64,000 nt of DNA from Pseudomonas sp. Irchel 3E13 (GTDB lineage Bacteria; Pseudomonadota; Gammaproteobacteria; Pseudomonadales; Pseudomonadaceae), in assembly GCF_900187455.1 (NCBI RefSeq), contig NZ_FYDX01000005.1:284817-348816 (forward strand), read 5' to 3'. The notes beneath the pieces are model-generated. The model saw only the letters and a list, made by a program, of their open reading frames with translations, was not told the origin of the DNA and did no database searches. Of the stretch, positions 17,985 to 28,968 are shown piece after piece. Every line of letters begins with the position of its first letter. The stretch's first letter is position 1. The position numbers were made by a program, and so were the translations under genes.

Positions 17985-20900
17985 TCAGTAGTCCGCCGGC
18001 GTTTCCAGCAGCATCGCGCGAAACGCGCTGAGCGGCAGCGGCCGGCTGTGCAGGTAGCCCTGATATAGGAAGCAGCCCTGGCGCAGCAGAAAGTCCAGTT
18101 GCTCGGACAATTCCACCCCTTCGGCGATCACCGTCAGCTCCAGGCTGCGGGCCATGGCGACAATCGCGCGGACGATTTCCGCATCATTGGAGTCCACCGG
18201 TGCGTCGCGCACAAACGACTGATCGATCTTCAGCGTGTCCACCGGCAGGCGCTTGAGGTACGTCAGCGAGGAATAGCCGGTGCCGAAGTCGTCCATGGCG
18301 AAGCTCACCCCCAGCGCTTTCAGTTCGCGCATTTTGCTGATGGTGTCTTCCAGGTTCTGGATGACGATGCCTTCGGTGATCTCCAGCTTGAGCATGTGGT
18401 AGGGCAGGCGATAGTCGTCAAGGCTGCGGCGGACCCGCTCGACGAAGTCGTTCTGACGGAACTGCCGCGGGCTGATGTTCACGCACAGGCTGAAATCCTC
18501 GGCGTCGATCAGGCGGTCCTGGAGCATGCGTGAGCAGGCGTCGCAGGCTTCATCGAGGATCCAGTTGCCGACTTCGAGGATCATGCCGCTTTCTTCCAGC
18601 ACCTGAATGAACTGGCTGGGCTGTTGTTGGCCGAGCAGCGGATGGTGCCAGCGCAGTAGCACTTCGGCGCCGACGATGCGGTTGTCGCGGGCATCCACCT
18701 GGGGCTGGAAATGCAGCGCCAGCTCGCCGCGGGTCAGCGCCATGCGCAGGTCGCTTTCCATGCGCAGGCGCTCGCTGGCCGCCTTCTGCATGGTGGTGTG
18801 GAACAGTTGCGTGGTGTTGCGGCCAGAGTCTTTGGCACGGTACAGCGCAATGTCGGCACGTTTGAGCAGGTCGGCCGGGGTCGAACCATGGTCGGGAATC
18901 AGCGCTACGCCGATGCTCGGGGTCACCTGCAGGCGCTGGCCGTCCAGTGACATCGGTTCGGCGAGCAGCTCGCGCAGGGTATCGGCCAGTTCGCGAACCT
19001 TGTCCGTAACTTCCTCGCGGGTGCCTTCCAGGCCACTGAGCAGCACCACGAATTCGTCGCCGCCAAGGCGCGCCACGGTGTCTTCCATGCGCACGCTGGC
19101 TTCGAGGCGCGCGGTGATGATCTTCAGCACCGTGTCGCCCACCGGGTGGCCGAGGGAGTCGTTGATGTGCTTGAAGTGGTCGAGGTCGAGGAACAGCAGG
19201 GCGCCGCGCAGGTTGTGGCGCTTGAGCAAGGCGATCTGCTGGCTCAGACGGTCCATCAGCAGCGCGCGGTTGGGCAGGTTGGTGAGCGGGTCGTGATAGG
19301 CCAGGTGGCGAATCTGCGCCTGGGCGTTCTTCAACTGGCTGACGTCGCGGGCGGTCAGCAGCAAGCAGTCGGTTTCATTAAGCGTGATCGGCTCGACCGA
19401 GACTTCCAGGGTCAACAGTTCGCCGCGTTTGCTGCGCCCGAGCATCTCGCGATGGTTGACCCGGCCGCGTTCCTGCACCTCGGCCACCAGCATCGCGTGC
19501 TGTTTGTCATCGGCCCAGACACCCACTTCGTGGGCGCTGCGCCCGAGTACTTCGCCCGCGCTGTAGCCGGTCAGCCGGCAGAAACCGTCGTTGACTTCGA
19601 CATAGCGCCCGCTGTCGCGCTCGCTGATGGTGATGGCGTCGGGGCTGGAGTGAAAGGCCTTGGCGAATTTCTCTTCGCTGGCCTTGAGCGCCGCTTCGGC
19701 GCGCTGTTGCTGGGTGATGTCGCGCAGGGTGGTGACGCTGCAGGTCTGCTCCTCGACCTTGATCAGGCGGCTGGAGATCACGCAGGTCAGCGGATGGCCG
19801 TCCTTGTGGTTGACCACCACGGCGACATTGTTCAGCGCCTGGTCGCGAATCACCTGTTCGATGCGTTTGGCGCGCTCGGCCGACTCGGCCCACAGGCCGA
19901 TTTCCGCAGCATTGCGCCCCAGCACCTGTTCGGCGGTCCAGCCGAAGGTCTGGGTGAAAGCCGGGTTGACCTCGATGAACTGGCCGCTGTCCTGGCGGGT
20001 GACGCAAATCGGGTCGGGGCTGACCTGGAACAGGCCGGCGAATTTCTCTTCCGAGCTGATCAGGCGCTGCTCGCGCTCAACCTGATCAGTGATGTCCAGC
20101 AAGGTGCCGGCCATGCGCAGCGGGTTGCCATGCTCGTCGCGGTACAGGCGGGCCCGGCTTTCGAGGAAGCGCGAGCTGCCATTTTCCAGCTGGATGCGGT
20201 AGGTGATCTGATAATTGCCCGCCGGCCCTTCGCGCAGGCTGCGGTAGGCCTGACGCATGCTGCTGCGGTCGGATTCCGGCACGCCTTCGAAAAATGCGTC
20301 GAAGGACTCATGGAACGGCACCGGGCCCAGCCCGTGCAACTGCGCGGCGCGGGCCGAGCCATAGAGCATGCCGCTGGGGATATGCCAGTCCCAGGTGCCC
20401 AGTTGCGCCGAGTCGAGGGCCAGGTCCAGGCGTTCCTGGCTGTCCTTGAGGGCTTGCTCGGCGCGTTTGCGCTCGCTGGTATCGATAAAGGTGCTGAGCA
20501 GGTAGGCCACGCCCTCCAGTTCGATGGTCTGGGTACAGAGGATGCCGTCATGAATCTGCCCGCTGCTGGAGCAGAACTGCACTTCGAGAATCACCGGGCC
20601 ATTGTTGTCGCGGGTTGCCTCCAGCACCTGGTAACGCTGCGGGGCATGGGCCCACAGGCCGAGCTCGATGGTGGTCTTGCCGATGACCTCCTGCGCCGGC
20701 CAGCCCAGGGTTTTCTCGAAGTGCTGGTTGACCTCGTGAATCAGCCCGTCGGACCGACGGCTCAGCAGCACCACGTTGGGGCTGAGCTGGAACAGCGTGG
20801 CAAAACGCTTTTCCGAGTTGATCAGCGCCGCCTCGCGCTCGCGCTGGCGGGTGATTTCGCGAATGACACCGATCATCTGCGGACGGCCGTGCTTGTCCTT

Positions 20901-21278
20901 GGTCAGGCTGCCGTTGATTTCCAGCCAGTGCAGGCTGCCGTCGGGCCAGCGGATGCGGTGGCGCATCGCCTGCTCCAGCGGCTCGCCGGCCAGCACCGAG
21001 TGAAACGCCTGCAGGGTGCGGTCGCGGTCTTCGGCCGGCAGCAGGTCGAGGTAGTCCAGGTCCTTGGGCAGCGGCACGTCCGGATCGTAGCCGAACAGCG
21101 CCTGGGTGCCCCGGGACCAACTGATCCTGCCGGTCTCGACATCCCAGAACCAGGCGCCCAGGCGGGCACCGTTGAGGGCGGCCAGCAATTGCGGCGCATT
21201 TTCCCAGGTCTGCTCGGACTCCTGGGGATCCGCCGCGTGGATACGCGGCAGCCGTGGAAAACGGTGTGATTTGGACAT
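17985..21278 (-). CDS. Five-PAS GGDEF/EAL cyclic-di-GMP signalling protein
   Basis: A 1097-residue cytoplasmic protein with no clear membrane segment. Five PAS repeats precede the output domains, starting near residues 30, 155, 280, 410 and 535; three begin with the SE-K-F pattern typical of PAS linkers. The diguanylate cyclase domain keeps GGDEF (about residue 737) and the inhibitory RxxD (RMED) five residues before it. The phosphodiesterase domain has EVL in place of EAL (about residue 870) but retains the metal Glu, the DDFGTGYSSL loop and downstream acidic residues, so it may be active. It should sense redox or small ligands and adjust c-di-GMP; the net direction cannot be read from sequence. 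Confidence 0.95.
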   Translation of the reverse strand: MSKSHRFPRLPRIHAADPQESEQTWENAPQLLAALNGARLGAWFWDVETGRISWSRGTQALFGYDPDVPLPKDLDYLDLLPAEDRDRTLQAFHSVLAGEPLEQAMRHRIRWPDGSLHWLEINGSLTKDKHGRPQMIGVIREITRQREREAALINSEKRFATLFQLSPNVVLLSRRSDGLIHEVNQHFEKTLGWPAQEVIGKTTIELGLWAHAPQRYQVLEATRDNNGPVILEVQFCSSSGQIHDGILCTQTIELEGVAYLLSTFIDTSERKRAEQALKDSQERLDLALDSAQLGTWDWHIPSGMLYGSARAAQLHGLGPVPFHESFDAFFEGVPESDRSSMRQAYRSLREGPAGNYQITYRIQLENGSSRFLESRARLYRDEHGNPLRMAGTLLDITDQVEREQRLISSEEKFAGLFQVSPDPICVTRQDSGQFIEVNPAFTQTFGWTAEQVLGRNAAEIGLWAESAERAKRIEQVIRDQALNNVAVVVNHKDGHPLTCVISSRLIKVEEQTCSVTTLRDITQQQRAEAALKASEEKFAKAFHSSPDAITISERDSGRYVEVNDGFCRLTGYSAGEVLGRSAHEVGVWADDKQHAMLVAEVQERGRVNHREMLGRSKRGELLTLEVSVEPITLNETDCLLLTARDVSQLKNAQAQIRHLAYHDPLTNLPNRALLMDRLSQQIALLKRHNLRGALLFLDLDHFKHINDSLGHPVGDTVLKIITARLEASVRMEDTVARLGGDEFVVLLSGLEGTREEVTDKVRELADTLRELLAEPMSLDGQRLQVTPSIGVALIPDHGSTPADLLKRADIALYRAKDSGRNTTQLFHTTMQKAASERLRMESDLRMALTRGELALHFQPQVDARDNRIVGAEVLLRWHHPLLGQQQPSQFIQVLEESGMILEVGNWILDEACDACSRMLQDRLIDAEDFSLCVNISPRQFRQNDFVERVRRSLDDYRLPYHMLKLEITEGIVIQNLEDTISKMRELKALGVSFAMDDFGTGYSSLTYLKRLPVDTLKIDQSFVRDAPVDSNDAEIVRAIVAMARSLELTVIAEGVELSEQLDFLLRQGCFLYQGYLHSRPLPLSAFRAMLLETPADY

Positions 21279-21340
21279 CGATACCAGACCTTTGGCGGAT
21301 ACGCTTCCTTGGTACAGGCCTTCCAGGGATACCGGCGGCC

Positions 21341-22219
21341 TCAGGGTTGTCTCGCTTGGCTGTCGAGCAGTGCCATAAAGGCTCTGGCTGCGTTCGATAA
21401 CGTTCGTTCCGTGTGCAGAATGTAGCCTAGCTGGCGCGACAGCTGAATGCCCGGAAGAGTGACGGGAACGACCTGGTCGTCGAGCATTGTTCGCGGCAAT
21501 ACGCTCCAGGCGAGCCCGATGGAAACCATCATCTTTATGGTTTCCAGATAGTTGGTGCTCATCGCGATGTTCGGCACCAGGCCTTGCGCTTCGAACAAGC
21601 GCTGAACGATATGGTGTGTAAACGTGTTTCCGCCGGGAAAAACCGCCGGGTGGTGGGCGATATCGGCGAGGTTGACCGCGTCTTTGCAGGCCAGCGGATG
21701 CTCCGGCGCCACCACGAAATCCAGCGGGTCATCCCATACCGACACGGCGCGGACCAGACTGTGAGGTTCTGGCGCCAGGGTAATGACGGCGATTTCAGCG
21801 CGACCATGGAGGATTTCTTCGTAGGCTACTTCCGAATCGAGGAACTGGATGTCCAGGGCGACGGCCGGATATTGCCGGGTGAACGTCCGCAACAAGGGCG
21901 GCAGGCGGTGCAGGCCGATGTGATGGCTGGTGGCCAGAGTCAGCCGGCCGCTGACTTCGCCGGTGAGGTTGGTCAGGGCGCGGCGGGTGTCGTCCAGCAC
22001 ATTGAGAATCTGATAAGCGCGCGGCAGCAAGGCGCGTCCGGCCTCGGTCAGGCTGACTTCGCGACCGAGGCGGTCAAACAACCGTACGTCGAGTTGTTGT
22101 TCGAGGCCGGCGATGCGTTTGCTGATGGCGGGCTGGGTGAGGTGCAGTCGTTCTCCGGCCCCGGAGAAGCTGCCAGTCTCGGCGATGGCGATAAAAGCAT
22201 TGAGGTTTGCCAGATCCAC
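21341..22219 (-). CDS. LysR family regulator, divergent from leuC
   Basis: A 292-residue LTTR. The N-terminal winged HTH is LNAFIAIAETGSFSGAGERL followed by TQPAISKRIAGLEQQL, and a periplasmic-binding-type effector domain follows. GTG 22219 is preferred because it gives the family start VDLANLNAF and has AAGGGAA upstream; a TTG nine codons earlier is possible. It faces leuC across about 130 bases, the usual arrangement in which an LTTR controls its divergent neighbour, so regulation of leuCD is likely but inferred. Confidence 0.93.
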   Translation of the reverse strand: MDLANLNAFIAIAETGSFSGAGERLHLTQPAISKRIAGLEQQLDVRLFDRLGREVSLTEAGRALLPRAYQILNVLDDTRRALTNLTGEVSGRLTLATSHHIGLHRLPPLLRTFTRQYPAVALDIQFLDSEVAYEEILHGRAEIAVITLAPEPHSLVRAVSVWDDPLDFVVAPEHPLACKDAVNLADIAHHPAVFPGGNTFTHHIVQRLFEAQGLVPNIAMSTNYLETIKMMVSIGLAWSVLPRTMLDDQVVPVTLPGIQLSRQLGYILHTERTLSNAARAFMALLDSQARQP

Positions 22220-22259
22220 GTTTTCAGATTCCCTTTGGTTATCCAAAGCATAAAAATTA

Positions 22260-22276
22260 TGAATTTGAGTTATTCA
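22260..22276. promoter_or_regulatory. Candidate LysR binding site between the LTTR gene and leuC
   Basis: TGAAT-N7-ATTCA is an interrupted dyad in the AT-rich LTTR/leuC intergenic region, with the T-N11-A geometry LysR regulators prefer. It lies 41 bases from the LTTR start. Confidence 0.45.
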
Positions 22277-22349
22277 ATCTAACGCCATAGCATCAGCCGT
22301 ACAAGCCAAGTGGTTATTGGCATAGAAAGACGCTGATGAGGAAAGCCTG

Positions 22350-23783
22350 ATGGCCGGCAAAACGCTCTACGACAAGCTCTGGGATTCGCATTTGGTCAAA
22401 CAGCGCGACGATGGTTCGGCGCTGATCTACATCGACCGTCACATCATCCATGAAGTGACCTCGCCGCAAGCCTTCGAAGGCCTGCGTCTGGCAGATCGCA
22501 AACCTTGGCGTATCGATGCCAACATCGCCACCCCGGACCACAACGTACCGACCACGCCTGAGCGCAAGGGCGGGATCGAGGCCATCGCTGACCAGGTGTC
22601 GCGTCTGCAGGTGCAGACCCTCGATGAAAACTGTGACGAGTATGGCATCACCGAATTCAAGATGAATGATGTGCGTCAGGGCATCGTCCACGTCATCAGC
22701 CCGGAGCAGGGCGCCACCTTGCCGGGCATGACCGTGGTCTGCGGTGACTCGCACACCTCGACCCACGGCGCGTTCGGCGCGCTGGCCCACGGTATCGGTA
22801 CCTCCGAAGTGGAGCACGTGCTGGCCACCCAGTGCCTGGTCGCCAAGAAAATGAAGAACATGCTGGTGCGCGTCGAAGGCCAGTTGCAGTTCGGCGTGAC
22901 CGCCAAGGACATCGTTCTCGCCGTGATCGGCAAGATCGGCACCGCCGGCGGCAACGGCCATGCCATGGAATTCGCCGGCAGCGCGATCCGCGACCTGTCC
23001 GTCGAAGGCCGCATGACCATCTGCAACATGTCCATCGAAGCCGGCGCCCGTGTTGGCCTGGTGGCCACCGACGCCAAGACCGTCGACTACGTCAAGGGCC
23101 GCCCTTACGCGCCGAAAGGCCAGCAGTGGGATCTGGCGGTGGAAACCTGGAAAGACCTGGTCTCCGACGCCGACGCCGTATTCGACACCGTGGTTGAACT
23201 GGACGCCGCCGAAATCAAGCCACAGGTCAGCTGGGGCACCTCGCCGGAAATGGTGCTGGCCGTCGATCAACGCGTGCCGGATCCGGCTGCCGAGAGCGAT
23301 CTGGTCAAGCGTGGCTCCATCGAGCGCGCCTTGAAGTACATGGGCTTGAACGCCAACCAGGCGATCACCGACATCCAGCTCGACCGCGTCTTTATCGGTT
23401 CCTGCACCAACTCGCGCATCGAAGACCTGCGCGCCGCCGCGGAAATCGCCAAGGGCCGCAAGGTCGCCGCGACCATCAAGCAAGCCATCGTGGTGCCGGG
23501 CTCTGGCCTGGTGAAAGCGCAGGCCGAGCGCGAAGGCCTGGACAAGATCTTCCTCGAAGCCGGCTTCGAATGGCGTGAACCGGGCTGCTCGATGTGTCTG
23601 GCGATGAACCCGGACCGCCTGGAGAGCGGCGAGCATTGCGCGTCCACCTCCAATCGGAACTTCGAAGGCCGTCAGGGCGCCGGTGGTCGTACCCATCTTG
23701 TGAGCCCGGCCATGGCCGCCGCCGCCGCCGTCACCGGCCGTTTCATCGATGTACGCGAGTTGATCCAAGGGAGCGCAGCATGA
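22350..23783 (+). CDS. leuC: 3-isopropylmalate dehydratase large subunit
   Basis: A 477-residue aconitase-family protein that, with LeuD, isomerises 2- to 3-isopropylmalate in leucine synthesis. It starts [47 protein letters not shown] and [13 protein letters not shown] carry the three Cys that bind the 4Fe-4S cluster. GAGGAAAG precedes the ATG. The last bases overlap leuD (ATGA), so the two subunits are translated in a coupled way. Confidence 0.99.
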   Translation: MAGKTLYDKLWDSHLVKQRDDGSALIYIDRHIIHEVTSPQAFEGLRLADRKPWRIDANIATPDHNVPTTPERKGGIEAIADQVSRLQVQTLDENCDEYGITEFKMNDVRQGIVHVISPEQGATLPGMTVVCGDSHTSTHGAFGALAHGIGTSEVEHVLATQCLVAKKMKNMLVRVEGQLQFGVTAKDIVLAVIGKIGTAGGNGHAMEFAGSAIRDLSVEGRMTICNMSIEAGARVGLVATDAKTVDYVKGRPYAPKGQQWDLAVETWKDLVSDADAVFDTVVELDAAEIKPQVSWGTSPEMVLAVDQRVPDPAAESDLVKRGSIERALKYMGLNANQAITDIQLDRVFIGSCTNSRIEDLRAAAEIAKGRKVAATIKQAIVVPGSGLVKAQAEREGLDKIFLEAGFEWREPGCSMCLAMNPDRLESGEHCASTSNRNFEGRQGAGGRTHLVSPAMAAAAAVTGRFIDVRELIQGSAA

Positions 23784-24427
23784 AAGCCTTTACCCAACAC
23801 ACCGGCCTTGTCGCTCCGCTCGACCGTGCCAACGTCGACACCGACCAGATCATTCCCAAGCAATTCCTGAAGTCGATCAAACGCACCGGTTTCGGTCCGA
23901 ACCTGTTCGACGAATGGCGTTATCTGGATGTCGGCCAGCCGTACCAGGACAACAGCAAGCGTCCGGTCAACCGCGACTTCGTCCTCAACCACGACCGCTA
24001 TCAAGGCGCCAGCGTGTTGCTGGCCCGCGAAAACTTCGGTTGCGGTTCGAGCCGCGAGCACGCCCCGTGGGCGCTGGAAGAATACGGTTTCCGCAGCATC
24101 ATCGCGCCGAGCTACGCCGACATCTTCTTCAACAACAGCTTCAAGAACGGCCTGCTGCCGATCATCCTCAGCGACGAAGAAGTCGATGAGCTGTTCAAGC
24201 AAGTGGAAGCCGATCCGGGTTATCAACTGAGCATCGATCTGCAGGCACAGACCGTCACCCGTCCGGATGGCAAAGTGCTCGGCTTCGAAATCGATGCGTT
24301 CCGCAAGCACTGCCTGCTCAACGGCCTGGACGATATCGGCCTGACCCTGCAGGACGCCGATGCCATTGCGGCCTTTGAAACCAAACATCGTGCCAGCCAG
24401 CCGTGGTTGTTCCGCGACGCCAAATAA
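23780..24427 (+). CDS. leuD: 3-isopropylmalate dehydratase small subunit
   Basis: A 215-residue swivel-domain subunit of isopropylmalate isomerase. [29 protein letters not shown] marks the N-terminus, and [15 protein letters not shown] is the substrate-binding loop. Its ATG overlaps the leuC stop, with GGGAG just upstream; a longer upstream frame exists but lies inside leuC. A hairpin follows the gene. Confidence 0.99.
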   Translation: MKAFTQHTGLVAPLDRANVDTDQIIPKQFLKSIKRTGFGPNLFDEWRYLDVGQPYQDNSKRPVNRDFVLNHDRYQGASVLLARENFGCGSSREHAPWALEEYGFRSIIAPSYADIFFNNSFKNGLLPIILSDEEVDELFKQVEADPGYQLSIDLQAQTVTRPDGKVLGFEIDAFRKHCLLNGLDDIGLTLQDADAIAAFETKHRASQPWLFRDAK

Positions 24428-24437
24428 TGTGTTGACC

Positions 24438-24461
24438 CTATCGCTGGCTTGCCAGCGATAG
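24438..24461. repeat. Palindromic intergenic element after leuD
   Basis: Perfect ten-base arms CTATCGCTGG / CCAGCGATAG with loop CTTG. It is related in core sequence to the palindrome at 8429-8460. It may dampen read-through from leuCD into the methyltransferase gene, but no T tract follows. Confidence 0.65.
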
Positions 24462-24480
24462 CGGCCTCCGGAGACAGAAG

Positions 24481-25245
24481 ATGACCAGCAGCAGCCACAA
24501 GGACGTTGTCCAGCGCCAGTTCGGCGAACAGGCCAGCGCCTACCTGAGCAGTGCCGTACATGCCCAGGGCACCGAATTTGCCTTGCTCCAGGCCGAGCTA
24601 GGCGGGCATGAAAACGCCCGTGTTCTCGACCTGGGTTGCGGCGCCGGTCATGTGAGTTTCCATGTGGCACCGCTGGTCGCCGAAGTGGTGGCCTACGACC
24701 TGTCGCAGCAGATGCTCGATGTGGTCGCGGCCAGTGCCGCCGAGCGCGGCTTCGGCAATATCGTCACCGAACGCGGTGCCGCCGAACGCCTGCCGTTCGC
24801 CGATGCTTCGTTCGATTTCGTCTTCAGCCGCTACTCGGCGCACCACTGGAGCGACCTGGGCCTGGCCCTGCGCGAGGTTCGCCGGGTGCTCAAACCGGGC
24901 GGCGTAGCGGCTTTCATCGATGTGATGTCGCCGGGCAGCCCGCTGCTGGACACCTACCTGCAAAGCGTCGAAGTGCTGCGCGATACCAGCCATGTGCGCG
25001 ATTATTCCGCCGCCGAATGGCTGCGCCAGGTCAGCGAGGCGGGCCTGTTCGTCCGCAGCCACACCCGCCAGAGCCTGCGTCTGGAGTGGACCTCGTGGGT
25101 CGAGCGGATGCGCACGCCCGAGCCGATGCGCGCCGCCATCCTCCAATTGCAGCAGGCCATGGGCGAAGAAGTGCGGCAGTATTACCGGATCGAAGCCGAT
25201 GGCTCCTTCAGCACCGATGTCCTGGTGCTGTGGGCCGAGCGCTGA
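24481..25245 (+). CDS. Class I SAM-dependent methyltransferase
   Basis: A 254-residue UbiE/Methyltransf_11-type enzyme. VLDLGCGAGHVSFHVAP is motif I for SAM binding, RGAAERLPFADASFDFVFSRYSAHHW covers motifs II-III, and REVRRVLKPGGVAAFIDV is the post-III motif. It sits between leuD and leuB on the same strand, as in PAO1 (PA3119 by memory), yet no methylation step exists in leucine synthesis, so its substrate is unrelated or unknown. GGAG precedes the ATG. Confidence 0.92.
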   Translation: MTSSSHKDVVQRQFGEQASAYLSSAVHAQGTEFALLQAELGGHENARVLDLGCGAGHVSFHVAPLVAEVVAYDLSQQMLDVVAASAAERGFGNIVTERGAAERLPFADASFDFVFSRYSAHHWSDLGLALREVRRVLKPGGVAAFIDVMSPGSPLLDTYLQSVEVLRDTSHVRDYSAAEWLRQVSEAGLFVRSHTRQSLRLEWTSWVERMRTPEPMRAAILQLQQAMGEEVRQYYRIEADGSFSTDVLVLWAER

Positions 25246-25307
25246 AATCACACTGAATTTTCCGGCGTGCCACGTGGGCGCGCCGCTTGAATTGAATAGA
25301 GGAAAGC

Positions 25308-26390
<1,083 letters not shown>

Positions 26391-26457
26391 TCTCTCTGGC
26401 CCGCTGTCGAAATCACAACCAAGACAGCGGCCCACTTTTAGCGAAGGTGTAGTTGCG

Positions 26458-27570
26458 ATGAAACGTGTAGGTCTGATCGGTTGGCGTGGAATGGTCGGTT
26501 CCGTGCTCATGCAGCGGATGCTCGAAGAGCAGGATTTCGATCTTATCGAACCGGTGTTCTTCACCACTTCCAACGTCGGTGGCCAAGGCCCGGCAGTGGG
26601 CAAGGACATTGCTCCGCTGAAGGATGCCTACAGCATCGACGAGCTCAAGACCCTGGATGTGATCCTGACCTGTCAGGGTGGCGACTACACCAACGAGGTT
26701 TTCCCGAAGCTGCGTGAAGCTGGCTGGCAGGGTTACTGGATCGACGCCGCTTCGTCCCTGCGCATGCAGGATGACGCGGTCATCGTTCTGGATCCGGTCA
26801 ACCGCAAGGTCATCGACCAGCAACTGGACGCCGGCACCAAGAATTACATCGGTGGCAACTGCACCGTCAGCCTGATGCTGATGGGCCTGGGCGGCTTGTT
26901 CGAAGCCGGCCTGGTCGAGTGGATGAGCGCCATGACCTATCAAGCGGCTTCCGGCGCCGGCGCGCAAAACATGCGCGAGCTGATCCGCCAGATGGGCGCT
27001 ACCAACGCGGCCGTTGCCGATGAACTGGCCAACCCGGCCAGCGCCATCCTCGACATCGACCGCAAGGTCGCCGAAGCCATGCGCAGCGACAGCTACCCGA
27101 CCGAGAACTTCGGCGTACCGCTGGCCGGCAGCCTGATCCCGTGGATCGACAAGGAACTGCCGAACGGCCAGAGCCGCGAAGAGTGGAAGGCCCAGGCCGA
27201 GACCAACAAGATCCTCGGTCGCTTCAAGAGCCCGATCCCGGTTGATGGCATCTGCGTGCGCATCGGCGCCATGCGCTGCCACAGCCAGGCGCTGACCATC
27301 AAGCTGAACAAGGATGTGCCGCTCGCCGACATCGAAGGCATGATCAGCCAGCACAACCCTTGGGTGAAACTGGTACCGAACCAGCGCGAGATCAGCATGC
27401 AGGAGCTGACCCCGACCAACGTGACCGGCACCCTGAACATCCCGGTGGGTCGTCTGCGCAAGCTGAACATGGGTTCGCAGTACCTGGGCGCCTTCACCGT
27501 AGGCGACCAGCTGCTGTGGGGCGCGGCCGAGCCGCTGCGCCGCATGCTGCGGATCCTGCTGGAGCGTTGA
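26458..27570 (+). CDS. asd: Aspartate-semialdehyde dehydrogenase
   Basis: A 370-residue NADPH enzyme that reduces aspartyl phosphate to the semialdehyde for Lys, Met, Thr and diaminopimelate. [18 protein letters not shown] is the dinucleotide-binding loop of the gamma-proteobacterial type, and [10 protein letters not shown] contains the catalytic Cys135. A substrate-binding His/Arg region follows ([12 protein letters not shown]). The gene ends at a strong terminator. Confidence 0.98.
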   Translation: MKRVGLIGWRGMVGSVLMQRMLEEQDFDLIEPVFFTTSNVGGQGPAVGKDIAPLKDAYSIDELKTLDVILTCQGGDYTNEVFPKLREAGWQGYWIDAASSLRMQDDAVIVLDPVNRKVIDQQLDAGTKNYIGGNCTVSLMLMGLGGLFEAGLVEWMSAMTYQAASGAGAQNMRELIRQMGATNAAVADELANPASAILDIDRKVAEAMRSDSYPTENFGVPLAGSLIPWIDKELPNGQSREEWKAQAETNKILGRFKSPIPVDGICVRIGAMRCHSQALTIKLNKDVPLADIEGMISQHNPWVKLVPNQREISMQELTPTNVTGTLNIPVGRLRKLNMGSQYLGAFTVGDQLLWGAAEPLRRMLRILLER

Positions 27571-27589
27571 TCGCTTCGCGGTAAAGTCG

Positions 27590-27627
27590 AAACCCGCGCT
27601 GGAGACAGCGCGGGTTTTTTGTTTTTT
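27590..27627 (+). terminator. Intrinsic terminator of asd
   Basis: Ten-base perfect stem AACCCGCGCT / AGCGCGGGTT followed by T6-G-T6. Confidence 0.93.
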
Positions 27628-27686
27628 GTGGGATCGAATCCAAGTAAAGTGCCGCTCCCGCATAATCCGGGACTGCTTTCGCAGTT

Positions 27687-27752
27687 CATCGCGAGCAAGC
27701 TCGCTCCTACGGTTTTAGCGACATCCCTGTAGGAGCGAGCTTGCTCGCGATG
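27687..27752. repeat. Paired REP elements (P. fluorescens type)
   Basis: Two 24-base arms, 27687-27710 and 27729-27752, are perfect reverse complements around an 18-base spacer. Each contains the core GCGAGCAAGCTCGC and GCTCCTAC (or the complement GTAGGAGC). This is the classical Pseudomonas REP doublet, mobilised in trans by RayT/TnpA-REP proteins. It lies between the asd terminator and the next gene, outside coding sequence. Confidence 0.92.
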
Positions 27753-27789
27753 AGCTGCCCAGCAACCCAACCGGCCAGAGAGACCCCAA

Positions 27790-28800
27790 ATGACCCAGCC
27801 CATCGATATCGCCGTCATCGGCGCCACCGGCACCGTTGGTGAAACCCTTGTGCAGATCCTCGAAGAACGCGACTTCCCGGTGGGCACCCTGTACCTGTTG
27901 GCGAGCAACGAATCGGCTGGCAGTTCCGTGGCCTTTCGCGGCAAGAACCTGCGTACCCGCGATGTCGATGATTTCGACTTCGGCAAGGTCCGCCTGGCCT
28001 TCTTCGCTGCCGGCCCGGCCGTCACCCTGAGCTTCGCGCCGCGTGCGCAAGCCGCCGGTTGCGCGGTGATCGACCTCACCGGCGCGCTGCCTGCCGATCA
28101 AGCCCCTGCCGTGGTGCCGGAAGCCAACCCGCAGGTGCTGGACAACCTGAAAGCACCGCTGCAATTGCACAGCCCGAGTTCCGCCGCGGTAGCCCTGGCC
28201 GTGGTGCTGGCGCCGTTGAAAAACCTGATCAGCCTGGAGCGTGTGCACGTCACCGCCTGCCAGGCCATCTCCGCCCAGGGCCGCGAAGCCGTCAGCGAAC
28301 TGGCCCGGCAAACCGCCGAACTGCTCAATGCCCGTCCGCTGGAACCGCGCTTCTTCGACCGGCAAGTAGCCTTCAATCTGCTGCCTCAGGTCGGTGCCAG
28401 CGACGAGCAAGGTCATGGCCTGCTGGAGCGTCGTCTGGTGCGCGAGTTGCGCGAATTACTGGACCTGCCTTTACTCAGCATTTCAGTGACCTGCATTCAA
28501 GTCCCGGTGTTTTTCGGCGATAGCTACACTGTGACCTTGAACACGCGCGAGGCGGTGGATCTGCCTGCCGTGAATGCGGCGCTGGAAGCGGCTGAAAGTA
28601 TCGAACTGGTGGAGGCGGGGGATTATCCGACGCCGGTGGGTGATGCAGTAGGCCAGGATGTGGTGTATGTGGGCCGCGTTCGCAGTGGTATCGACGAGGC
28701 GCAACAACTCAATCTCTGGCTGACAACCGATAACGTGCGCAAAGGCGCGGGTTTGAACGCCGTACAGGTGGCTGAATTGTTGATAAAAGACCTTGTGTAA
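27790..28800 (+). CDS. Aspartate-semialdehyde dehydrogenase-like (Usg type) protein
   Basis: A 336-residue protein with the Asd fold: IAVIGATGTVGETLVQIL is a normal dinucleotide loop, followed by an SSVAFRGKNLRTRDVDDFDF segment. At the position of the catalytic Cys the sequence reads LHSPSSAAVAL, with no Cys, so dehydrogenase activity is unlikely. Such Usg-like paralogues commonly follow asd in gamma-proteobacteria and have no established enzymatic role. It is separated from asd by a terminator and a REP doublet, so it is transcribed separately. Confidence 0.9.
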   Translation: MTQPIDIAVIGATGTVGETLVQILEERDFPVGTLYLLASNESAGSSVAFRGKNLRTRDVDDFDFGKVRLAFFAAGPAVTLSFAPRAQAAGCAVIDLTGALPADQAPAVVPEANPQVLDNLKAPLQLHSPSSAAVALAVVLAPLKNLISLERVHVTACQAISAQGREAVSELARQTAELLNARPLEPRFFDRQVAFNLLPQVGASDEQGHGLLERRLVRELRELLDLPLLSISVTCIQVPVFFGDSYTVTLNTREAVDLPAVNAALEAAESIELVEAGDYPTPVGDAVGQDVVYVGRVRSGIDEAQQLNLWLTTDNVRKGAGLNAVQVAELLIKDLV

Positions 28801-28968
28801 AAGATACTTGGCGACACTTTGCACACTGAGCGTTAAATGCCGGAAATAACTTTGCTCCGGCATTTATCAACAGTTCGAACATGGCAGTGGTCATGTCGGT
28901 ACCAAGCCTCAAGGCGGTTCTTCACTTCTTCTCGGTGCCCGGGGAAGTTTCAAACAAAGGATGAGGTC

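Noticed and set aside
19146..21269. Plus-strand open frame of 707 codons opposite the GGDEF/EAL gene
   Set aside because: It is the antisense mirror of the PAS region; no motif, and the minus strand carries GGDEF and DDFGTGYSSL.
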